A DNA stretch of 64,000 nt from Thiosocius sp963808165 (GTDB taxonomy: Bacteria; Pseudomonadota; Gammaproteobacteria; Chromatiales; Chromatiaceae), in the NCBI GenBank assembly GCA_963808165.1, contig CAWEET010000008.1:1-64000 (forward strand), in the 5' to 3' direction. The notes under the pieces are model-generated. The model saw nothing but the letters and a program-made list of their open reading frames with translations, had not been told where the DNA came from and did not search any database. Position numbers and translations under genes: made by a program. Below, piece by piece: positions 26,315 to 34,627 of the stretch (position 1 is the first letter of the stretch; each line of letters starts with the position of its first letter).

Positions 26315-26349
26315 TTTGTAAAACCACCTTATCTCTGGAGGGGATGACA

Positions 26350-26805
26350 ATGAAGAGACTGTCAACGATTTGGTTTTTCGCGGCGGCTTCGGTTCTGATT
26401 TTTGCCCAGCTCGCGCATGCGCATTGTCAGATACCTTGCGGCATATACGACGATCATGCCCGTGTTCAGTCAATGCTCGAAGATGCTGCCACTATAGAAA
26501 AGTCGGTGAATCTGATAGCCGAGTTGTCCGGCAAGACTGATACTCAGTCACAGAATCAACTGGTGCGCTGGGTCATGAACAAGGAAGAACATGCGCAGAA
26601 CATCATATCCACCATCAGTGACTACTTTCTGACGCAACGGGTGAAGTCCGACCAGGAAGACTATGCCGAACGCCTGATCAAGCATCACGCGGTCATTGTT
26701 GCGGCCATGAAAGCAAAACAGAACGCTGATTTGAGCCATGTAAACGTCTTGAAGAAAAGTATAGAGGCGTTGTCGTCTTATTATCCCGAACATAAACACC
26801 AATAA
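26350..26805 (+). CDS. sodN: Nickel superoxide dismutase, Sec-exported form
   Basis: 151 residues. Signal peptide MKRLSTIWFFAAASVLIFAQ ends in LAHA, and cleavage after AHA would expose HCQIPCGIYDDHAR. This is the Ni-hook of Ni-SOD, in which His1, Cys2 and Cys6 bind nickel and dismutate superoxide. The rest (ARVQSMLEDAATIEKS, VRWVMNKEEHAQNIISTISD, RLIKHHAVIVAAMKAK) matches the four-helix bundle of the family. In Streptomyces a SodX protease frees the N-terminal His; here signal peptidase cleavage could do it, and no sodX is nearby. The ATG at 26350 is eight bases after GGAGG, so it is preferred over the ATG at 26344. Confidence 0.92.
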   Translation: MKRLSTIWFFAAASVLIFAQLAHAHCQIPCGIYDDHARVQSMLEDAATIEKSVNLIAELSGKTDTQSQNQLVRWVMNKEEHAQNIISTISDYFLTQRVKSDQEDYAERLIKHHAVIVAAMKAKQNADLSHVNVLKKSIEALSSYYPEHKHQ

Positions 26806-27213
26806 GCAGGTAACGGAAGGCTAAACCCGGAACCGGCAACTCGGCGTGGATTTTGTAGCTTTCGGTGTGCTCGACTCTGCCGCCGGTGCCGCGCCGGGGT
26901 GCAGCCCTGGTCGACTGGTGGCGTCGTTGGATTCTGACGGCACCAGTGGTGCGGCTGGGACTGCGACTGCTAAAGTTACCGTCGGGGAGCGTGGTTGCCT
27001 CCCCCCTGTCGATTGGCGCTGGTGTGCGGCAGTCATAGACGCAATCTGATCCGTGCATGCAAGCCGCCATCGACGCCGAGCCGCGCCTGGATCGCGGTCA
27101 TTGGCGATTGGCGAATGCAAAGTCCCACGGTTCTCTTGAGGTCCTGCAATGGCTGATCAACCCAACCGCAGTGTCCCACCTCACGATTCGCGCCTGGTAG
27201 CGGGTGACAGAAA
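26806..27213. other. Intergenic, no gene recognised
   Basis: About 408 bases between sodN and pgpA. Short frames exist on both strands (for example 27033-27332 minus, 26846-27049 plus) but none resembles a known family. No clear terminator follows sodN. Possibly decayed coding sequence. Confidence 0.45.
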
Positions 27214-27711
27214 TTGAGTGGCGAAACACCCACACGGGCCGCCAATCCGCAGGTGTTCCGCAACTGGCGACATTTCCTCGCGTTTGGCCTTGGTAGCGGG
27301 CTGGCCAGGTTTGGGCCGGGGACCTTTGGCACCCTCGTTGCGATTCCTTTCTATGTTCTGCTGAGCCAGGCGTCACCCTGGCTCTACGCAGGCATTCTGT
27401 TTGGCGCCTTTGCCTTCGGTGTCTGGCTGTGCCAGAGCGTATCGCGGGACCTCGGTGTGCATGACCATGGCGGCATCGTCTGGGACGAGTTCGTCGGCTA
27501 TTGGATCACGATGTTCATGCTGCCCTTCAGCTGGGGCTGGATACTGGCGGGGTTTGCGCTGTTTCGTCTGCTTGATATCTGGAAACCCTGGCCGATCGGC
27601 TGGTTCGACAAACACCTTGAAGGCGGTCTCGGCATCATGCTGGACGACGTGATTGCCGGTGTGCTCGCCTGCATCGTCCTGCATATCGTCCGTGTGGTTG
27701 TGGGCCTCTGA
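27214..27711 (+). CDS. pgpA: Phosphatidylglycerophosphatase A
   Basis: 165 residues of the PgpA family, inner-membrane enzymes that dephosphorylate phosphatidylglycerophosphate to phosphatidylglycerol. Family motifs: FGLGSGLARFGPGTFGTLVAIP, HDHGGIVWDEFVGYW (acidic metal/catalytic residues), FRLLDIWKPWPIGWFD, and GGLGIMLDDVIAGVLA. Four hydrophobic segments. It starts at a TTG with GGTGA upstream. In many gammaproteobacteria pgpA follows thiL; here it stands alone in an accessory patch with no thiL beside it. Confidence 0.92.
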   Translation: MSGETPTRAANPQVFRNWRHFLAFGLGSGLARFGPGTFGTLVAIPFYVLLSQASPWLYAGILFGAFAFGVWLCQSVSRDLGVHDHGGIVWDEFVGYWITMFMLPFSWGWILAGFALFRLLDIWKPWPIGWFDKHLEGGLGIMLDDVIAGVLACIVLHIVRVVVGL

Positions 27712-27854
27712 GCTGTCGGCCGTCGCCAGTGAGGCACCGCGCGTCGAGGCCGGGAGCTTGATCTCGCGAGCCTCCATGTTTGCAGCGCACGGCGCCGAAT
27801 CGCCGCCGCTGAATCGCAATATTCGCGGCACAATGACGAAGAGGCACAGTCAAT

Positions 27855-28052
27855 ATGCAACGATTGTTTGTTTACGGAATGCTTGCGCCAGGAGAAATAA
27901 ACCATAGTGTTCTGGCGGACATTTCTGGCTACCGGGAGGCCGCGACACTTAAAGGGACCTCGAAAAATGCCGTTCAGGGCTTTTTTTGTCTCCGGAACAG
28001 CGCAAAATGCGGTTTTCGCTTTCCTTCATTTTCAATCACTTGTCGTGATTGA
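27855..28052 (+). pseudogene. Truncated gamma-glutamylcyclotransferase (AIG2-like) fragment
   Basis: The first 35 codons read MQRLFVYGMLAPGEINHSVLADI and REAATLKG, the N-terminus of AIG2/GGCT-like proteins (usual motif LFVYGTLAPG). After LKG the frame becomes unrelated (ending FSITCRD) and the catalytic Glu segment is missing; homologous-looking sequence does not clearly resume in another frame. It is probably a broken gene. A different family member, intact, lies at 23668-24159. This kind of small gene is often found in integron cassettes, which fits the attC-like spacer just downstream. Confidence 0.6.
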
Positions 28053-28095
28053 AAATGGCGGCACATCCCTGTACTACGCGGGTGAGTCAATATAA

Positions 28096-28219
28096 GGCGC
28101 CCACAACTCGGCCAAGCCGTTCGTGGCTGTGCTCACCACTCGGACGTCCATGGGCATGCCTTTGGCATTGTTCCGCAAGCTGCGCTTCATACGGGCGACT
28201 GTGTAATCCGACGTTAGAG
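28096..28219. repeat. attC-like cassette recombination site candidate
   Basis: The spacer runs from GGCGCCCACAACTCGGCC through GCCGTTCGTGGCTGTGCTCA and CACTCGGACGTCC to GACGTTAGAGC. A 5' AAC box (28105-28107), an imperfectly palindromic middle and a 3' GTTRRR-type box (GTTAGAG, 28213-28219) sitting 20 bp before the next start codon is the layout of integron attC sites. The 5' box is degenerate (CCACAAC instead of RYYYAAC) and the last base of the 3' box is G rather than a pyrimidine, so recombination activity is doubtful. Confidence 0.4.
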
Positions 28220-28238
28220 CATTGGAAGAGGCGTAATC

Positions 28239-28655
28239 ATGAGAATCGAGGGTTCATGCTTCTGCGGAGCCACTACCTACAGTGTGGAGGGCACGTTGCA
28301 CAATGCGCGGTCATGTCACTGTTCCATGTGCAGAAAGGCATTCAGTGCACCAGCTTCAGCATATGCGGAAATCGAGCCCGGTAGCCTCGAGTGGACTTCC
28401 GGCGAGAAAAACCTCACGAGCTACGAAGCGCAGAATGGAGGGGGCTTGAAGTTCTGCAAAATCTGTGGCTCCACGCTGTGCGGAACCGTTGATGGCGAGG
28501 TGCATGGGGTCACTCTGGGTTGTGTGGATGGCGATCCCGGCGTATCGATTGGCAAGCACATTTTTGTTGGTTCAAAGGCGCCTTGGGAGGTTATGCCCGA
28601 GGGTGGCCTGCATTACGAGGAATGGCCTCCATCGGAGGAGCTGAACGGTGTCTGA
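28239..28655 (+). CDS. GFA-family (glutathione-dependent formaldehyde-activating-like) zinc protein
   Basis: 138 residues with the GFA/CENP-V fold: zinc cysteines in EGSCFCGATTY, CHCSMCRKAF and FCKICGSTLCG. It also carries the conserved SGEKNLTSYEA block and a C-terminal HIFVGSKAPWEV. Only a few family members bind glutathione adducts; most are uncharacterised. The gene starts 20 bp after an attC-like box and is flanked by small unrelated genes on the same strand, as in integron cassettes. GFA proteins are common cassette cargo, an association from general knowledge. Confidence 0.9.
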   Translation: MRIEGSCFCGATTYSVEGTLHNARSCHCSMCRKAFSAPASAYAEIEPGSLEWTSGEKNLTSYEAQNGGGLKFCKICGSTLCGTVDGEVHGVTLGCVDGDPGVSIGKHIFVGSKAPWEVMPEGGLHYEEWPPSEELNGV

Positions 28656-28737
28656 AAAGACAATCAACTTGCACCCGTTCGCTCGCCCGGATGCGCGGCA
28701 AGCTGAGCGCCCGTCACGTTGACGTCAGGCCAGCGAC

Positions 28738-29091
28738 ATGAGCGAGTTCGTCGATAGTCTTCATGAGGTATTCGCGCAATTTGGCGCGATTGCGACGAAA
28801 CGCATGTTTGGTGGCTACGGGATATACCACGACAGCTTGATGTTCGGTTTGGTCGCCGACGATGTCTTGTATTTGAAGGCCGATGAAAAATCATCGGTGG
28901 AATTTGGGCAACGCGGCCTGTTACCGTTCGAGTATGCGAAGGGTGGGAAGATCATAAGAATGTCGTATTACGCAGCACCCGAGGAGGTCTTCGATGCGCC
29001 CGAGCAGGCCAGGGAATGGGCAACCCTGGCGTTCGATGCCGCATTGCGGGCCAAGAAGTCGCAGGTGAAAACAACAGGCAAGGAAAAGTGA
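28738..29091 (+). CDS. TfoX N-terminal domain protein
   Basis: 117 residues matching the TfoX/Sxy N-terminal domain: FGAIATKRMFGGYGIYHDSLMFG, LVADDVLYLKADE, FEYAKGGKIIRMSYYAAPEE. The C-terminal TfoX domain of competence activator Sxy is absent; stand-alone N-terminal proteins are frequent and of unknown function. It has a basic tail (KKSQVKTTGKEK). It is 82 bp after the GFA gene, across a spacer containing an imperfect inverted repeat. Like its neighbour it is typical cassette-sized cargo. Confidence 0.88.
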   Translation: MSEFVDSLHEVFAQFGAIATKRMFGGYGIYHDSLMFGLVADDVLYLKADEKSSVEFGQRGLLPFEYAKGGKIIRMSYYAAPEEVFDAPEQAREWATLAFDAALRAKKSQVKTTGKEK

Positions 29092-29342
29092 CAGGCGGCG
29101 GTCCGATGGCTGCCGGGTTGGGAAGGCCTGGCCCACACCCCGAGGCCGACTGAAAAACGAGATCGATCCAGGGTGCCGGTTGGCCGACCAGTGATGAACC
29201 CTTGGCCGTAAGGGCCATCGGCCACTTCGCCTCGTCATATGCATGCGGCGGCAGTGAAACAGGATACGAAGCCACAGAGATCTGGGGCGGGAAGGGTGTA
29301 GCTGCCCCTTTCGGGGTCAACCGCCAAGCGGGCTGCTGAAGA

Positions 29343-29430
29343 TGGTGCCGAAGAGAGGACTTGAACCTCCACCTGGTTTCCCAGACATGGACCTGAACCA
29401 TGCGCGTCTACCAATTCCGCCACTTCGGCA
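29343..29430 (-). tRNA. tRNA-Leu(CAG)
   Basis: On the minus strand the sequence folds as a class II tRNA: acceptor strand TGCCGAAG paired with CTTCGGCA, D loop with GGTAGACGC, anticodon stem CATGG/CCATG around TTCAGGT (anticodon CAG), a long variable arm GTCTGGGAAACCAG typical of tRNA-Leu, T arm GGAGG/CCTCT region around TTCAAGT, and an encoded CCA. The length, 88 bases with CCA, is normal. It decodes CUG. It is divergent from rnr. Confidence 0.95.
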
Positions 29431-29549
29431 GTGCTCGGGGTTGCCCTTCAAGGGTGCCCGAAAACGGAAGCGCGGACTCTACAGCGACAACACAGGGCTG
29501 TCAACGCTACAATGACGGCTGAAGAGTACTGCAAGAGAATCTCCTTTCC

Positions 29550-31922
29550 GTGTCAAAACGTAAACCGCGGCGCAGCAGCCGCAGTCACGATCCCTACCAG
29601 GCCCGTGAGGCCAAAAAGTACGCCAATCCCATCCCCAGCCGTGAATTCATCCTCAGCCTGATGGAGGAACACGGGGCCCCGCTGCCCTTCGACGACCTGG
29701 CGGAGGCCCTCGTGCTGAGCGACCCTGATCAACTGGAGGCCTTGTCGCGGCGCTTGAATGCGATGTCGCGTGACGGCCAGGTGGTGTGCAACCGGCGGGG
29801 TGGCTACTGCGTGGTGAATCACGAGGACCTGATCCATGGTCGCGTGATGGGACACCCGGACGGATTCGGTTTTCTGCGCCCGGACGAAGGTGGTGATGAC
29901 CTGTTTCTGAGTCCGCGCGAAATGCGACGACTTTGGCATGGCGACCGGATCGTCGCCCGAGTCTCTGGCGTCGACCGGCGGGGTCGCAAGGAGGCCGCGG
30001 TGGTCGAGGTCCTCGAGCGCGCATTCGAGAATGTCGTGGGGCGTATCCAGATCGAGGCGGGGGTGGCGATCCTTCTGCCGGACAACAAGCGCATCAGTCA
30101 GCAGGTGCTGATCGCCCCGGACCGCCTGATGAACGCCAGGCACGGTCAGATGGTCGTGGCGCGCATCACCGACCATCCGGAGTCGTGGCGCCAGCCGCTT
30201 GGTCAGGTGATCGAGATCCTGGGCGACCATCTCGCTCCCGGGATGGCGACCGACGTGGCGATCCGATCGAATGATATACCGCTGGATTGGCCCGACGAGG
30301 TCGAACGCGAGGTCGGTTCTCTGGCTGCAGAGGTGCCGGAGGCGGCAAAGCAGGGTCGCACCGACCTGCGAGCCCTGCCGCTGGTCACCATCGATGGTGC
30401 CGATGCGCGTGACTTCGACGATGCGGTGTACTGCGAACGCACCAAGAAGGGCTGGCGCCTGCTGGTGGCGATAGCCGACGTCTCCAGCTATGTCTCGCCG
30501 GGCACCGCGCTTGACGACGAGGCCTACAAACGAGGCACTTCGGTTTACTTCCCCGACCGGGTGGTCCCGATGCTGCCCGAGGCCTTGTCGAACGGCCTAT
30601 GCTCGCTGAATCCGCAGGTCGATCGCTTGTGCATGACCGCGGAGCTGTACTTCGACGCCGACGGCAAGCTGTACCGCTCACGCTTTTTCGAGGCGGTGAT
30701 GAATTCGCACGCGCGGCTGACCTACGACCAGGTCGGGGCGATGCTTCTGGATGGCGACCCGGAACTCTGCGCCCGGCATGCCGGGCTCTTGCCCCATCTG
30801 CACGACCTCTTCGGTCTGTATCAACTGCTGCATGCGGCGCGCGCAGAACGCGGCGCGATCGACTTCGACACGGTCGAGACGCGCTTCCGTTTCGACGAGC
30901 AGGGCAAACTCGCAGCGATTGAGCCCTTGGTGCGTCACGATGCGCACAAGGTGATCGAGGAGTGCATGCTGGCGGCCAACGTCGCCGCGGCGCGCCACCT
31001 GCTGCGCCAAAAGATGCCGGCCCTGTACCGCATTCACGAGAAGCCCAGCGCCGAGAAACTCACCGACCTGGGAGAGTTTCTCGCCGAACTGGGTCTGCGC
31101 CTGCAGGGTGGCACGGATCCAACCGCGAAGGACTATGCGAATCTGCTGGACGCGGTCAAGGATCGCCCCGATTTTCACGTCATCCAGGTCGTGCTGCTGC
31201 GTTCGATGATGCAGGCGGTCTATTCGGACAACAATGTCGGGCATTTTGGTCTGGCCTTCCCGGCTTACACGCATTTCACCTCGCCGATCCGGCGCTATCC
31301 GGACCTGATGGTGCATCGCGCGCTGCGCCACCTGCTGACCGGTGATGCCCCGGAGGCCTTTGAGTACACGCATCAGCACCTCGCGGCGATGGGCGAGCAC
31401 TGCTCGGCGACCGAGCGGCGAGCGGACGACGCCACCCGCGATGCGGCCGATACCCTCAAGTGCGAGTTCATGTTGGACAAGGTCGGCGAGACCTTCAGCG
31501 GCGTGATATCCGGCGTGAACAGCTTCGGTATCTTCGTCGAACTCGACGGTATCTTCGTCTCCGGGCTGGTGCACATCACCGCGCTGGATTATGACTATTT
31601 CCATTTCGACCCGGTCGGGCATCGCCTCACCGGCGATCGCACCGGCAAGGTCTATCGTCTCGGCGATACCCTCCGGGTCAGGGTCGCGGCAGTGAACATC
31701 GACGATCGCAAGATCGATTTCGTGCTGGCCGACAAGGTCGCCGGACCGGGTAAGCGCCAGTCGAAACCCGGTGCTGGCCGGCGACGGCGTGGACGGGGAG
31801 GGAATGCGTCAGGCAAGAGTGGCACGGACAAGAAGACCGAATCCTCAGCACCGGGCCCCGAGGCCAAGCGTGCCAAGGGCGGTGGCGGTGGGCGCGGCAA
31901 GCGGGGCCGCAAACAGGGCTGA
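29550..31922 (+). CDS. rnr: Ribonuclease R
   Basis: A 790-residue 3'-5' exoribonuclease that degrades structured RNA. It has an N-terminal helix-turn-helix/RNase B OB region (GRVMGHPDGFGFLRPDEGGDD), the RNB catalytic domain with the metal-binding Asp cluster GADARDFDDAVY (about 284-294), FTSPIRRYPDLMVHRAL, an S1 domain (GVISGVNSFGIFVELDGIFVSGLVHI), and a Lys/Arg/Gly-rich tail typical of RNase R. The start is a GTG. It is followed by rlmB after a 3-bp gap, the usual gammaproteobacterial arrangement. Confidence 0.96.
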   Translation: MSKRKPRRSSRSHDPYQAREAKKYANPIPSREFILSLMEEHGAPLPFDDLAEALVLSDPDQLEALSRRLNAMSRDGQVVCNRRGGYCVVNHEDLIHGRVMGHPDGFGFLRPDEGGDDLFLSPREMRRLWHGDRIVARVSGVDRRGRKEAAVVEVLERAFENVVGRIQIEAGVAILLPDNKRISQQVLIAPDRLMNARHGQMVVARITDHPESWRQPLGQVIEILGDHLAPGMATDVAIRSNDIPLDWPDEVEREVGSLAAEVPEAAKQGRTDLRALPLVTIDGADARDFDDAVYCERTKKGWRLLVAIADVSSYVSPGTALDDEAYKRGTSVYFPDRVVPMLPEALSNGLCSLNPQVDRLCMTAELYFDADGKLYRSRFFEAVMNSHARLTYDQVGAMLLDGDPELCARHAGLLPHLHDLFGLYQLLHAARAERGAIDFDTVETRFRFDEQGKLAAIEPLVRHDAHKVIEECMLAANVAAARHLLRQKMPALYRIHEKPSAEKLTDLGEFLAELGLRLQGGTDPTAKDYANLLDAVKDRPDFHVIQVVLLRSMMQAVYSDNNVGHFGLAFPAYTHFTSPIRRYPDLMVHRALRHLLTGDAPEAFEYTHQHLAAMGEHCSATERRADDATRDAADTLKCEFMLDKVGETFSGVISGVNSFGIFVELDGIFVSGLVHITALDYDYFHFDPVGHRLTGDRTGKVYRLGDTLRVRVAAVNIDDRKIDFVLADKVAGPGKRQSKPGAGRRRRGRGGNASGKSGTDKKTESSAPGPEAKRAKGGGGGRGKRGRKQG

Positions 31923-31925
31923 GCG

Positions 31926-32684
31926 ATGTCGGGGCAGCTGATCATCGGGATCCACGCGGTCCGGACCGCGCTCAAACACGGCGTGCAGCGGCTCGAGCGT
32001 CTGTGGTTCGATGCCGCCCGTCGCGACCGCCGACTGCGCCAATTGCTTGATCAGGCGCGGGCCGTCGGGCTGCAGCCGGAGCCGAGCGACAAGGCCGCGC
32101 TCGACCGCATGACCGGCGCGGCCAATCACCAGGGCGTGGTGGCGCAGGGTGAAATGCCGACCAGTCTGGACGAGGCGGCCCTCGATGCTTTGCTCGGGGG
32201 ACTGAGCGTTTCCCCGTTGCTATTGGTGCTCGACGGCGTGACCGATCCGCACAATCTGGGCGCCTGCCTGCGCAGTGCGGACGCGGCTGGTGCGCATGCG
32301 GTGATCGCCCCGCGTGATCGCGCCGGCGGCCTGACCCCGGTGGTCTGCAAGGTCGCCAGCGGCGCCGCCGAGACCATGCCGTTCGTGCAGGTCACCAACC
32401 TTGCGCGGACGCTGCGTCACCTGCAAGACAAGCACCGGGTGTTCGTGATCGGTACCGCCGGCGAGGCTGAAGCCGACCTGTATCAGGCTGATCTGACCGG
32501 CCCGCTGGCCCTGGTCATGGGTGCCGAGGGTGCCGGGCTGCGGCGCTTGACACGGGATACCTGCGACCGGCTGGTGAGCCTGCCGATGCGCGGCCGCGTC
32601 GAGAGTCTCAACGTCTCGGTGGCGACCGGGGTCTGCCTGTACGAGGCGCTGCGCCAGCGTGGACCTGGGTCCGCATCTGCCTGA
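31926..32684 (+). CDS. rlmB: 23S rRNA (guanosine-2'-O-)-methyltransferase RlmB
   Basis: 252 residues of the SpoU family, which methylates G2251 of 23S rRNA using SAM. It has the N-terminal substrate-binding domain (IIGIHAVRTALKHG), then SpoU motifs LVLDGVTDPHNLGACLRSADA, PLALVMGAEGAGLRRLT and SLPMRGRVESLNVSVATGVCLYE, which form the knotted SAM site. It is three bases downstream of rnr. A 9-bp perfect stem (32681-32689 with 32702-32710) overlaps its stop codon but lacks a T tract. Confidence 0.95.
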   Translation: MSGQLIIGIHAVRTALKHGVQRLERLWFDAARRDRRLRQLLDQARAVGLQPEPSDKAALDRMTGAANHQGVVAQGEMPTSLDEAALDALLGGLSVSPLLLVLDGVTDPHNLGACLRSADAAGAHAVIAPRDRAGGLTPVVCKVASGAAETMPFVQVTNLARTLRHLQDKHRVFVIGTAGEAEADLYQADLTGPLALVMGAEGAGLRRLTRDTCDRLVSLPMRGRVESLNVSVATGVCLYEALRQRGPGSASA

Positions 32685-32866
32685 GCGCCTTTGCGCCTGC
32701 TGGCGCTCAGGGGCCTGCGGCACAGGCTCACAGGATCGGCAGGATGGCGTGAAGCGTCCGGAGCAGGCATGTCTGCGTCTTTCTCTTGTGGCCGAACGCA
32801 CTCGACAGCGTGCCGCACCTTTCGACACGGTTCGCTCGCCGAGTCCGCGTCATTCCCCCTAAGCGA

Positions 32867-32895
32867 TTGCAAGCACTTGGTTTTCCATATAGAAT
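32867..32895 (+). promoter_or_regulatory. Sigma70-type promoter of the rpsF operon
   Basis: A -35 box TTGCAA (32867-32872) and a -10 box TAGAAT (32890-32895) are separated by exactly 17 bases, about 87 bp upstream of rpsF. Both match consensus well (TTGACA, TATAAT). Confidence 0.6.
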
Positions 32896-32934
32896 CCCGC
32901 GCCTTCGCGGTCAGCCTTGCGGCTGATCCTCCTT

Positions 32935-32958
32935 GCCTCACCGCCACGAGCGGGAGGC
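32935..32958 (+). promoter_or_regulatory. Candidate S6:S18 autoregulatory mRNA leader hairpin
   Basis: GCCTC and GAGGC form an outer stem, an unpaired A follows, then CCGC and GCGG form an inner stem with a CACGA loop. A conserved CCG next to a bulge, just upstream of rpsF, is the known S6:S18 binding motif used for feedback repression in many bacteria. A second hairpin (GTCAGCC with GGCTGAT, about 32910-32928) precedes it. Structure seen; regulation inferred. Confidence 0.55.
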
Positions 32959-32981
32959 TGTTGAAACCGTAAGGAGCAACA

Positions 32982-33392
32982 ATGCGTCACTACGAGATCG
33001 TGTTCATGGTCCATCCGGACCAGAGCGAGCAGGTACCGGCAATGGTGGAGCGTTACCGCGCAACCATCGAGGGCAGCGGCGGCAAGGTACATCGCCTGGA
33101 AGACTGGGGACGGCGCCAGCTGGCGTATCCGATCAACAAGATCCACAAGGCCCACTATGTGATGATGAACGTCGAGTGCGACGGCGACGCGCTGGCCGAA
33201 TTGGAGAGTGCCTTCCGCTTCAATGATGCGGTGCTGCGCAACCTGGTAATGCGGCGCAAACAGGCCGATACCGAGGCATCGCCCCTGGCCAGGGAAGATG
33301 AGAAAGGCGATGAGCGGGCCCCGGCCCCGACGCGCACCGAGCAGCCCGTGGCACAAGCGCCTGCCGCCGCAGCCCCTGCCAAAGACGCATAG
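32982..33392 (+). CDS. rpsF: 30S ribosomal protein S6
   Basis: 136 residues. MRHYEIVFMVHPDQSEQVP, KVHRLEDWGRRQLAYPINKIHKAHY and FNDAVLRNLVMRR are S6 signatures. The C-terminal tail is longer than the E. coli core, acidic then Ala/Pro-rich (about residues 95-136). S6 binds 16S rRNA with S18. It has an AAGGAG ribosome binding site and is first in the rpsF-rpsR-DUF2232-rplI operon. Confidence 0.97.
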   Translation: MRHYEIVFMVHPDQSEQVPAMVERYRATIEGSGGKVHRLEDWGRRQLAYPINKIHKAHYVMMNVECDGDALAELESAFRFNDAVLRNLVMRRKQADTEASPLAREDEKGDERAPAPTRTEQPVAQAPAAAAPAKDA

Positions 33393-33404
33393 GAGATTAT
33401 CTCG

Positions 33405-33629
33405 ATGTCACGTTTTTTCCGCCGCCGTAAGTATTGCCGCTTCACCGCCGAAGGCATCAAGGAGATCGACTATAAGGATCTGAACCTGCTGAAGCAGTTC
33501 GTGAGCGAATCCGGCAAGATCGTGCCGAGCCGTATCACCGGAACCAGCGCGAGGTACCAGCGTCAGTTAGCTGACGCGGTCAAGCGGGCGCGCTTTCTGG
33601 CGCTGCTGCCATATTCCGACAGTCACTGA
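33405..33629 (+). CDS. rpsR: 30S ribosomal protein S18
   Basis: 74 residues: MSRFFRRRKYCRFTAEGI, DYKDLNLLKQFVSESGKIVPSR, TGTSARYQRQLADAVKRARFLALLPY. It is the S6 partner in the 30S platform. It lies 12 bp after rpsF with its own GGAG site, as usual. Confidence 0.97.
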   Translation: MSRFFRRRKYCRFTAEGIKEIDYKDLNLLKQFVSESGKIVPSRITGTSARYQRQLADAVKRARFLALLPYSDSH

Positions 33630-33677
33630 TCGGGCGTTCGGAGAGCCCGCGCCACGGCGGGGTATGAAGGGGATCGC

Positions 33678-34604
33678 ATGAAGGCCTTCGCCAACTGGTT
33701 GATGAAGGGCCGCATGCAGGCGGTGATCGCCGCCACGGTGCTGGCCGTGCTGGGTCTGCTGGTGACGCCCCTGGCGTTGTTCAGTGCGGCCGTGGTCGTG
33801 CTCACCGTGCTGCGTCAGGGATGGCGTGAAGGCGTGCTGGTGGTCGGATCGTCGCTTCTGGCGATCGGTGGCCTGGGCGGGCTACTGTTTCAGATGCCGG
33901 TCGCGACCGTGCTGATCGGTGCACTGCTATGGGTTCCGGCGGCGGTTCTGGGTGGTGTAATGGGCCGCAGCGGCTCGCTGCGCATCGCGATCGAGGTCGC
34001 TGCTGCGGCTGCCGCTGTGATCGTCCTGCTGCAGTACTGGCTGTTGGGAGACCCTGCAGCGTACTGGGCCGATGCGCTTAACGAATTCCTGGTGCGCCGG
34101 CTGGATCAGGACGCGCTGAACGAATCGAACGTCGGTCGCCTGGTCGAGCTGATGTCGGGATGGATGGCCGGGGGTGTCGCAGCGACCTGGTTGCTTGGCA
34201 GCGTGGCCTCGCTGGCACTGGCGCGCCACTGGTCGGCCCTGATCGATCGCCCCGGTGCGTTCGGCGCCGAATTTCGCCAGTTGCGTTTCGGCCGCTGGCT
34301 GTTGCTGCTGGTGCCCGTGCTGCTGGTCGTCGGCATACTGCTCAGCGGCGGCCAACCGACGCTCGTGGGTCAGTTGTACCTGGTGGGCATGATGGTCTTC
34401 CTGATCCAGGGGATCAGCCTGGCCCATGGCCTCGTGGCGGAGTTCGGCGGGTCGTCCGCCTGGTTGGTGGGTCTTTACCTGCTGCTGATATTTGTCGCGC
34501 CACAGGGCGCGACCCTGGTCGCCCTCGCTGGCTATGCCGACGGTTGGGTGGATTTTCGGGCACGGATCCGGGCGCGCCGGTCCGGCGGTGCCGACGACAA
34601 CTGA
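33678..34604 (+). CDS. DUF2232/YybS-like multi-pass membrane protein
   Basis: 308 residues with about eight hydrophobic segments and a short basic, Arg-rich tail. Membrane proteins of the DUF2232 type are characteristically inserted between rpsR and rplI in gammaproteobacteria. Function is unknown; the operon position is the main identification. Visible features include LLVTPLALFSAAVVVLTVLR near the N-terminus and an Asp/Glu-containing loop (WADALNEFLVRRLDQDALNE) between TM segments. No enzymatic motif. Confidence 0.88.
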   Translation: MKAFANWLMKGRMQAVIAATVLAVLGLLVTPLALFSAAVVVLTVLRQGWREGVLVVGSSLLAIGGLGGLLFQMPVATVLIGALLWVPAAVLGGVMGRSGSLRIAIEVAAAAAAVIVLLQYWLLGDPAAYWADALNEFLVRRLDQDALNESNVGRLVELMSGWMAGGVAATWLLGSVASLALARHWSALIDRPGAFGAEFRQLRFGRWLLLLVPVLLVVGILLSGGQPTLVGQLYLVGMMVFLIQGISLAHGLVAEFGGSSAWLVGLYLLLIFVAPQGATLVALAGYADGWVDFRARIRARRSGGADDN

Positions 34605-34627
34605 ATTGCATACAGAGGTTCACAACG

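Noticed and set aside
27033..27332. A minus-strand frame that might be a gene tail ahead of pgpA
   Set aside because: No family resemblance, and it overlaps the start of pgpA on the other strand.
28656..28737. A second attC-like site between the GFA and TfoX genes
   Set aside because: There is an imperfect inverted repeat (CAACTTGC and GCAAGCTG) but the end box GTTGACG breaks the GTTRRRY rule, so it is only mentioned with the first site.
29305..29342. A small CCCC-GAAA-GGGG hairpin downstream of tRNA-Leu
   Set aside because: The stem is only four pairs and has no T run, so it is not a convincing terminator.
32681..32710. A 9-bp perfect stem overlapping the rlmB stop codon
   Set aside because: It lacks a T tract, so I did not call it a terminator.
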